DNA of 31,281 nt, taken from contig NC_049990.1 of NCBI RefSeq assembly GCF_000003815.2, positions 22,071,771-22,103,051 on the forward strand, read 5' to 3'. This document shows positions 1 to 31,281 of the stretch, piece by piece. The notes beneath the pieces are model-generated. The model worked only from the letters and a program-made list of their open reading frames with translations. It was not told the DNA's origin and made no database searches. How positions within the stretch are numbered: position 1 is the stretch's first letter; every line of letters starts with the position of its first letter. Both the position numbers and the translations under genes were made by a program. Origin of the DNA: Branchiostoma floridae. Its lineage: Eukaryota; Chordata; Leptocardii; Amphioxiformes; Branchiostomatidae.

Positions 1-1
1 C

Positions 2-2471
<2,470 letters not shown>

Positions 2472-2950
2472 TCTGCTTGCAAAAACAGCAGAAAAACAGC
2501 GTTACCTTTCCAGACGATCGTCAATCAGTGACCTCGTGTGTTTTCGTCACATGTACACATTTTATGATGATGTCATAATAAAAAATCGAGTAGCGGAATG
2601 AGTATCATTCCGGTAAAATGAGCTACTTTTGAAGATATTTATAGATTGATTTATCATTTTATGTAATATGTTGATTTTAGAGTTATTTATGTAAATATTG
2701 TAGAAGTTCCGCCTCCACTACGCCCATTTCTGTGTGTATCACGTGACCTATGACGCAATGTCCCCAAAATTAGAACCAGACGATCACCTGCTAGTGGGCG
2801 GGAGTAGGACGTCCTGAAAAATTCCATGATTTCTGCAAATTCCAGCTGATTATCTTCTTCTAACCGGTCCAAATATTTGCAGAACTTTTGACGGAAGCAA
2901 AGGGTTCGGTCTGTGCTGCTGTCATATAATTTGATCCAAGAAAAGCGCCG
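2472..2950. promoter_or_regulatory. Divergent (probably bidirectional) MMUT / ACSL promoter region
   Basis: The interval lies between the MMUT start codon and the best candidate 5' untranslated exon of the acyl-CoA synthetase. Visible motifs: GC boxes (CCGCCTCC at about 2710; GGGCGG at 2796-2801), an extended E-box TCACGTGACC (2739-2748) like those bound by MITF/TFE and USF factors, TGACGCAA (2751-2758) like ATF or C/EBP half-sites, and an inverted pair GGAATG/CATTCC (2595-2611) like TEAD sites. I see no convincing TATA box. Motif identities are by eye and transcription start sites are not known. Confidence 0.5.
2880..2950 (+). other. Candidate 5' untranslated exon of the ACSL gene
   Basis: The sequence GAAAAGCGCCG at 2940-2950 is followed by GTAAGTTG, a strong plus-strand splice donor. 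The coding exon at 6346 begins with an acceptor before the ATG, so an upstream untranslated exon must exist, and this is the best donor just downstream of the promoter-like interval. The 5' boundary is not defined and other donors in 2951-6300 cannot be excluded. Confidence 0.4.
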
Positions 2951-3229
2951 GTAAGTTGCACATTTTTGTGATACGTGATACGATTCCGTTGTTTTGGTGA
3001 CACAGATGTTGCATGTACCAAGGAGCTTTCATTGCATGTACATAACGGTACGGAGACTGTAAAACGGAGACTGTAAACTTTGGCAAGATTTTCACCAATG
3101 ATCTCCTGAAGAAGGTTATTTCACATTCACAATGGTCTTCAAAGCAGAGCTGTTAGTTCGTGCACAGTGACATGTGATGAGTATCGCTTCCTGTTTTTTC
3201 GGACACGTCAGCTTTCAGCTGCTTTATAA

Positions 3230-3820
3230 TCATTGCCGCTTGGTTGCATGCAGTTTGGGCTCGCCTTGACTTTGGCCTTAGACCCTAAAATGTGCCTCTG
3301 GACGTGCCATACTTCACGTACAAACCTGGCTAGCTTAGAGGGGTAAAGTGAGGTGAAAATCCGAATTCAAAACGTTAAATTTGGATATGTTTTCATCAGG
3401 GTTTGTTAGTTAGTGGGTTGGTTTGTTGGCCGATTAACATCATGATAACAATAAACATGACATCAAATTTTTTCATGAGCTTAAGTTTTTTTGGATGCCC
3501 TGTATAAGCACCCTTAAATGCAGACGTTGTATGGTAGGTTAAACTTGTAGCAATTGTTGGGAGTGACGGGAGGGTGTCTGGCCAGTAACCCAGAGGTTCT
3601 GGGTTCAAATCCAATGATATGCTGTCAACCTTTTGCCCTTTGGGAATGCCACTTTGCATGACTTTCCTCACTTTTGCTGCTTGGTTGCGCACTGTTTTGG
3701 CTGCTGCTCGGCTTGACTTTGGCCTAAATATAAAGAAGTCCTAAAATGTGCCTGTGGATATGGAATACTTCACGTACAAACCCTGCCAGCGGAAAGGGCT
3801 AAAGTAAGACGAAATTTCGG
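3230..3820 (+). repeat. Direct repeat pair, about 450 bp apart
   Basis: Two diverged copies of about 135-140 bp (about 3230-3365 and 3680-3820) share GCTTGACTTTGGCCT, CCTAAAATGTGCCT and ATACTTCACGTACAAACC in the same order. Each is followed by a block like the SINE body (a B-box-like GGGTTCAAATCC, then CCCTTTGGGAATGCCACTTT in the first; CCTTGTGCCCTTGGGAAC in the second). This looks like a tandemly duplicated or nested SINE. Confidence 0.7.
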
Positions 3821-4175
3821 GCTCATGTTAAAATCCATCGATATGCCGCTGTCCTTGTGCCCTTGGGAACAACACTTTGCATGAATTTCCTCACTTCACT
3901 CAGATGTAAATGAGTACCTGGCTTTAATTAGGGTCCTTTCTTGGATAGGACCTTAATTGGAGCTCCTGTGTCTGAGGAGAGCCACACCTCACTTAAAAGA
4001 ACCCACCACACTTATCGAAAAGAACTACTTAGGTTCGTCCTGGTGTTATTGGATCAATTAAATTGGTCCTCATATGCATCCTGTACTCTTCAGGACAAAA
4101 GTGGTGTGTTGCACCATAAGGTGGTTTACCGGGTATGCAATACAAACAAACAAACAAACAAACAAACAAACAAAA
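3545..4175 (+). mobile_element. tRNA-derived SINE, degenerate, with (CAAA)n tail
   Basis: A B-box-like GGGTTCAAATCC at about 3600 is followed by body blocks that match the SINE at 27009: the CTTGTGCCCTTGGGAA block, then TTGGATAGGACCTTAA, then a GAGAGCCACACC...AAAGAACCCACCACAC segment. It ends in a (CAAA)n microsatellite at 4143-4174, as expected of a retroposed SINE tail on the plus strand. An internal duplication makes its 5' end uncertain. Confidence 0.7.
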
Positions 4176-6345
4176 ATCTTTTAAAGCTGCAAATTGTAAG
4201 CATGTTAAAATTCAACAGAGGTCCAGTGCCACAAAATCAATTTGCATGTAGGACTCACTGTCTTCTCGCAACACCACTCCAGGCATTGGCACATATGCAT
4301 GTAGTCATTCATGGTGATTGGTCATCAAGTAACAGACTGCACAAGGCATGAGCCAGTGTACTGACCCTAAGAGCAAGAAGGTAAGGTCATTACTAGTAGT
4401 TCTCTCGTATTAATTAGTGTGCTGGGTTCTTTAATATACAGGGGCTTGATGCCTATAGGGCTCCTTCATAATATACAGGGAAAAAGACTTGATATCCCAA
4501 AGCATGATCTGAATACTGTGTGACACTGTTGTATAAACTGTCATTCCAGTATCAATTAATAATTTTTTTCCAACTATTTCTGCTGAGGGCTAAGAGCATT
4601 TTATTAAGGCCACATAAGGCACTCTGGGACCTGGTGCGATTCCCCAGAATTATGCATGGGGGCACAATTCTACCTCAACGAGTGGCAACAACTTGTTTGG
4701 TTGGCTAGAGACACTTCTATATGGTTTATATATATCAATGTTGTTGATGTGTTAAGTGCATATATTGATATGTAACGTCCTTGCATACACTAATTGAACA
4801 TACAAATCTAATAAAATGAATGGCATTGTAAACATTGAAAAGCAGCTGGTTACACTTTGACAAATTCCCTTGCATGTAAAACACTACACTGTTATCAGTT
4901 TTTATACACATTGTCAAATCAACACAGTGATGTTACCTGAAATACTTGTGTTTAAAATTGTAGATTTATGCTGTTAAAGCCATTCTATTACAACCATGTA
5001 AGTGTTAGATTTGCTTTTGATTTAAAAGTTAATGGTATGATTTTGTGGGAAAGATGAAAAAGCAGTGTGTGTATGTGTATCTTAAAGCAATTTAGCCACT
5101 TCTTGCCAGTTCATTTGGGACATCAGGTCTGTAGTGTAGGATTGTGATGACAATTTAGACAGAATTGTTCTATTATATGCTGCATTACCAAATGTTGATG
5201 GCAAAAAAAAACAACTTTTTTGACAATCAAAATGTCAAGATTGATGACTGTGCCATTGTTGTACATGGGGTGATGATCAGCTGTTGTTTTCAACCAATGA
5301 ATGCACAGCTGTCCCAGTAAGTGTAACTTCAGAAGTAGTCCCACATTTGTGTACAGATACAGACATAATTAAAGCTGTTGCTGTCAATCAGAATGTCTTT
5401 TCTGTAACGGTTCATTCCAAATCCAAAATATACACATGTATGAACTAATATTTTCTATTTTTTTGTTCTAGACTCTAGTGATACTGTGCAGTTTGACAAA
5501 GCAAAATTAAAGTGCATGAGGACACTTATGTAAGATCGATTTTCAATGTCAACCTTTTAATTTGTGCATAATGGTTTAAAAAATTGTGGATATCCTTCAT
5601 TAGATAGGACAAGCAGTGTTTGTTTTTTTACTGAAATTCTAGCTGGAAACTGTGTGAAACCACTGTCTACCCACACCCAACCAAATGCTAGGGTTGACAG
5701 GTTTTTATAGGTTTGGAAACAGGAAACACAACATTTTTTTCCAAGGCCTTATGGTGTTTGTGCATACATTAGGTAAATAGTCAAATCCATGGGTGCAGGT
5801 GCTTGCTAGGCCATGATGTCATCACTGCCCTCATGTGACCTCATTATTATGCAGGCTTGTTTTCCAGAGACACATAGATGATGTCATTGACCTTGTGAAA
5901 TGATAAATATTACTCAAAATAGCTTCACCTTAATAACACTTGGCTGAAAGATTTTTGATAAACTCATTAATGACATGATACTTTTCTATGATACAGTGTT
6001 GCATATTTACGATATCATCTTTATGAATGCCTGTTGTATTTTGCTTTAATCTAGTTTGCATTTAATCACTGTCAGCTTTTGTTTTTTTTCATTGTTTAAT
6101 ACATTAACACTAATGTCTGGTACTGTGAATGTAAGCATCTAATTCCAAAGATCATACCAAAGTTAAAGAATCTGTATTAACACCATTCTTTTTTTATTTC
6201 TTTATTGTCCTTATTGTTTATTTATTTCTTTTTTTGTTATGATTATGTATTTTGTAAACAATGTCGAATATTATACCATAGTAGGTTGCTAATCTAGTCC
6301 CTCCATGTTGCAATCCCCCTACTAACAGCGTGGTATCTTCCACAG

Positions 6346-6360
6346 GCCACGCCCACCACC
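6346..6360 (+). other. 5' UTR segment of ACSL coding exon 1
   Basis: These 15 bases follow the acceptor CTTCCACAG and lead directly into the start codon in the context CCACCACCATGC, close to the animal initiation consensus. This fixes the start choice at 6361 over other ATGs. Confidence 0.8.
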
Positions 6361-27638
<21,278 letters not shown>

Positions 27639-27805
27639 TCACGACATTCCTGCTCTCGCGCTCACCGTAGATTCTCATGTACAAGTGTGTAACATATTCA
27701 GGTGATGTCATCAGTGGTTTCACATTTGCATTTCAGTGAATTGTAACTCATGTGTTTTTGGATATTGAAAGATCTTAAAGCAATAAAGTGTTGAAAGCTC
27801 AGAAA
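27639..27805 (+). terminator. ACSL 3' UTR and polyadenylation signal
   Basis: AATAAA at 27782-27787 lies 144 bp after the stop codon, followed by a GT-rich AAAGTGTTGAAAG. This gives a short 3' UTR ending near 27800. The exact cleavage site is not known, and longer forms may exist. Confidence 0.65.
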
Positions 27806-27863
27806 AACAGATCTAGGAGAAACTGATATGTACATTTGAGCTACAATTCACTTAAATGCAAAT
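27724..27863. repeat. Inverted repeat around the polyadenylation signal
   Basis: 27724-27750 (ATTTGCATTTCAGTGAATTG and seven more bases) and 27837-27863 pair at 25 of 27 positions across an 86-nt spacer that contains AATAAA. Both arms start or end in an octamer-like ATTTGCAT/ATGCAAAT. Confidence 0.85.
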
Positions 27864-28399
27864 ACTTATAAGGCAGAAAGTATCAATTGCTAGACACTAA
27901 GAACACACTCTTGAATGATGAATAAGAAAATTTAGGTAATGTGTCTGGATATACTCATAGCTCAACAATAGGAAAACCAACCCTTGGAAAGAGAGGGGTA
28001 GGTACTGTATGCAGTTCTTCCGCCTTTGGTTGATGGTAATTAATCAAAAGACTAGCACTGAAAGTAGCAAATTCAGCAAATAATCATGACTTGTATAACT
28101 AAGGATAAGGTTTAATGAGATTTCTATGATACGCGTTGCTGCACTCATAATTACAGATGTGAATTATACCCAAGTGAAAACGTAAAGGAAAGAACAAATT
28201 GTTGCTGCATCAGACAATAGCTGCTTTTTGATAAAGGCAAAATGCTCTTATAATAACTTAATGGTCACAGAATAGAACAGGCACTCCATTTATTATACTA
28301 GTGCCGTATGGTACTAAACTTTCAACACTTATACTCTCAACCCCAAGACATCACCAATTGCAATCTTTCGAAGGGTAGTAAGCCTCTGTATGTGTGTGC

Positions 28400-28401
<2 letters not shown>

Positions 28402-28437
<36 letters not shown>
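28402..28437. repeat. (TG)n microsatellite
   Basis: About 17 uninterrupted TG units, preceded by an interrupted TATGTGTGTGCACA stretch. Confidence 0.97.
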
Positions 28438-28438
<1 letters not shown>

Positions 28439-28986
28439 AGAGTTTTATATGCATAAAGACTAATTGAATTTTCTATCACCAGAGGGGGGCCCGGGAGCGA
28501 CTCTGTTTCTGTTAACTGGCTGTAAGTTTTCATCTTCGTGCGTGTGGATAGCTTTCTAGCCAAATGCATGTCGGAAAGAAAACTTTGTAACTTTGAGCAC
28601 GGTGTAAATGTCTGCAAGTTACATGATGCAAATCTTCGTTCCCTAAAAGAATTGATAAGAACAATTCCGCAGTATAAGATTTAATGTAAGAACAGCATTA
28701 AGGGTATTGGTACACTTAGATTGTACCTTAAGTTACTTTTCTATGGAACCTTGCACCTTAGCAAAGTCACTATTGTTTGTGCATTTAAGAGGAAGGTATC
28801 TAAGGGTACCACTGATTCAGTGAGAATGTAACTAACTGGGCCTATCCTGGAATGATCACACAAGGCAGTGGTTAGCATTCATTCTAAGATTAACCTGTAT
28901 AAACTACAGGTTATTTGTGATATCATGAAATCAATCGCACTTGAAATTAAAGCTGTGTATGACATATAAGTCATGCGTGTGGCCAA

Positions 28987-29086
28987 NNNNNNNNNNNNNN
29001 NNNNNNNNNNNNNNNNNNNNNNNNNNNNNNNNNNNNNNNNNNNNNNNNNNNNNNNNNNNNNNNNNNNNNNNNNNNNNNNNNNNNNN
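28987..29086. other. Assembly gap (100 N)
   Basis: A run of exactly 100 unknown bases, the conventional size for a gap of unknown length, so the true distance across it is not known. Confidence 0.99.
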
Positions 29087-31281
29087 GAAACTCACCTAAA
29101 AAACAGTAAGCTGCTTATGTAGTTAGTTACAGAATTTAGTGTGGAGAATATAATTATACTATCCCTCCAGTGTTACAACAGAAAAACTGCTGGGAAATAT
29201 GGTACATATTTTGATAACAATGACAGAAGTACCGAATGTACCAAATATCTCTAACATCAGAGAAGATATGACTACCACTAAGTATATACGTATATGTATA
29301 TATGTATTTGGACATGTCAGCATATTATATACTTCCAGCTGGACTGTGAACATTCAAGTCCAAATCATTAACTGTAACATATTAAACTTCAATGTGCACA
29401 ATTCATGTCAAGTGGAATGCATGATGAAGTAATGTATTTACTTCTCCATGGCAGTTAAATGGATTCTGCTTGTGTTGCAAAAGGCGTATCAAGATCTAAT
29501 AGATTGTATTGAAAGCTACTTTGGTAAAGTGCTTGCCAGAGAGATTTTAACATTTGTTGCAAAGAAGATCATGATAAGCACAGGTGGGAAAATCTTTAGG
29601 AAAAGTCTATATTTCTCCTTGTGTTGAGCAGATTTGCATTCCGCAAAATTGACCATAAGATATTCTATGTATGAAAGAGCACAACTTGAGATTTTCCATT
29701 TGTGGTACGATTCTTTGCTATGGGGTATCTTTGTCGTTATGACAAAATGGACTGTCGGCAAAAGTCTATGGCACAAATTTTGTACTGTATGGCCACAAAA
29801 GTTGTTAAACAGTTGTAGAAGTATCATACAACAATTGTCACCAGGCCATAGTGCTAGTCTCTACTAGTCTAAAGTTGTTTAAGGCCAACTACCTGAGCTC
29901 GAATATCGGACAAGAAACAACGATAGACCCTTGGCCAAACAACTTATTTTATACTGTTTAATGAATTTCCAGATTGTTATTTGGTTATTACAAGCAATTA
30001 ATATAGGGTTTCTAGTTAGAAGAATAGTTTAAAGTATTTCTCTTAGAAGGTAAAAAGTATATTTATACTTTGGTATCTGGCTATTAGTAAGCTTTTATAC
30101 ATAAAAAGATATACAAGGAGTTAATATATTATTTGTATATTTTCGAGAGTTTTTTCTGGATAAAAGACATTCAACTGAATACTTTTGGGGGACCCAACTT
30201 TCTTTCTTGTTGAACTTTGATGGAAAATTTTTATTAGAAGTCTATTTGAATGATCCTTAAAGTTTTGAATAAAAATTAAGCTATATGTTTATTCATTGCC
30301 AATCATGTATAAGTGGATTGATATGTAACATTAGTCAACGTAATATTCCCTGATTTTATAACTTCATGTAGTTTCATAACGTTTTATAGGATCATGTAGT
30401 ACAATCAAAGTATGTCATCTTTGAAACACGGGTATTTGAACTGTGGAAAGACATATGAAGAACTTCAGAATTTCGACGAAAATTTCAGGACTATCTCTAA
30501 CTAAATATGTTCATTGCAAAAGAAATAGAATTGTAACATGCTCTTTTGAAAGTTACAGGTGTAGGGCTTCCAACAACATGCCTTAAAGAAATGTCTTTTC
30601 ACATTTCAATCGCCAGTGATTCAATGTTCTGAAGTTATCAATATGTCAAAGAATACAAGAACTCAAGAATATGACACCTAACATGACGATGTGTGGTTTG
30701 ATATATGCTGCACTATATATCATTAGGTGAACATAGAATAAACAGCAGCCCAACATAAGCTGAGCATGGGAAAGATTAAGTTTTAAGTAGCTTTGTATTC
30801 CTTAAACTTGTTGCTGGACCACTCACATGTATGGGAAATAAAGCAATTGCTTGCTGAAGTATTTGATTTGTATCATTGAGGAGAGTAGCATTGATTTGTA
30901 TCATTATCATTAGAAGGAGGTGTATCTCACTGGACTGGGGCATGTTGGCAGCATTTGTGTGTTCTGAATTTGTTTTATTTGCCAGGGCCATAGCACGCCC
31001 AGGTCAAAATATACTAAAACGGAAGTTCTGCTGCAGTACCAAAGTCAGATACAAGGGGGTCAACAATCGACCTTGCCCTTCGTCTTCCCAACACCTACCC
31101 CCAAATGTAGTCGCAATCCATTCAGAGGCTCTTGAGTTATGCTGACTACATAAAACTGGAAACACGCAGACACAAAACTATATCTCATGTTTTCTTGGAG
31201 ATAACTAATTATCACTAGTCTATGTAAAGTTATGTAATCATGTACTTTCTGAAGTGAAACCAAGGAGGCTATTCAACTTTC

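Larger units (their letters stand above)
2951..6345 (+). other. Presumed 5' UTR intron of the ACSL gene
   Basis: About 3.4 kb that ends at CTTCCACAG (AG at 6344-6345). It contains repeated SINE-type sequence (3230-4175) with a (CAAA)n tail, and then AT-rich DNA from 4180 to 6300 in which I see no gene or recognisable element. Confidence 0.5.
27806..31281. other. Intergenic region with no supported gene
   Basis: AT-rich DNA with a (TG)n tract and the N gap. Open frames up to about 103 codons exist but have ordinary composition, with no recognisable domain and no splice-linked conserved exon on either strand. Confidence 0.75.

Noticed and set aside
29516-29867. Opposed open frames of 103 and 77 codons as a gene
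   Set aside because: Both strands are open by chance in AT-rich DNA, with no family similarity or splice-linked conserved exon.

Overview
This window is animal nuclear DNA: spliced genes with GT-AG introns, GC-rich exons in AT-rich introns, tRNA-derived SINEs, terminal-inverted-repeat DNA transposons and one run of N (28987-29086). The protein sequences are intact metazoan orthologues and the repeats look like those of a cephalochordate (amphioxus, Branchiostoma) or another invertebrate deuterostome. The species call is an inference; no marker settles it.

Layout. (1) 47-2471, minus strand: the first four coding exons of mitochondrial methylmalonyl-CoA mutase (MMUT), running off the left edge. 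(2) About 2472-2950: a compact interval between two divergent genes with GC boxes, an E-box and paired GGAATG/CATTCC sites, read here as a shared or bidirectional promoter. (3) 6361-27638, plus strand: a complete long-chain acyl-CoA synthetase of the ACSL3/ACSL4 type in 13 coding exons. Every splice phase closes and the product is 714 residues. A splice acceptor just before the ATG shows that at least one 5' untranslated exon lies upstream; its best candidate ends at 2950. (4) 27639 to about 27800: 3' UTR with an AATAAA signal. (5) 27800-31281: intergenic DNA with a (TG)n tract and the assembly gap, and no gene that I can support.

The 10.3-kb ACSL intron 2 (10291-20607) is a stack of mobile elements: a 138-bp palindromic MITE, a 1.36-kb element with TTA flanks, a 3.9-kb imperfect palindrome around a CpG-rich core, a 1.2-kb hAT-like element that carries a promoter-like motif cluster, and a LINE-like 3' end. 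Smaller SINEs and MITEs sit in the 5' UTR intron and in ACSL introns 9 and 12.

The two genes touch related metabolism. ACSL3/4 activates long-chain fatty acids to acyl-CoA at ER or lipid-droplet membranes. MMUT isomerises methylmalonyl-CoA, derived from propionyl-CoA (odd-chain fatty acids and some amino acids), to succinyl-CoA in mitochondria. Joint regulation is possible but unproven. The most unusual observation is that tandem duplications repeatedly sit across exon-intron junctions (MMUT exon 3 donor; ACSL exon 1 donor, exon 5 donor and exon 11 acceptor). MMUT exon 4 also appears to lack one base compared with the conserved reading frame.
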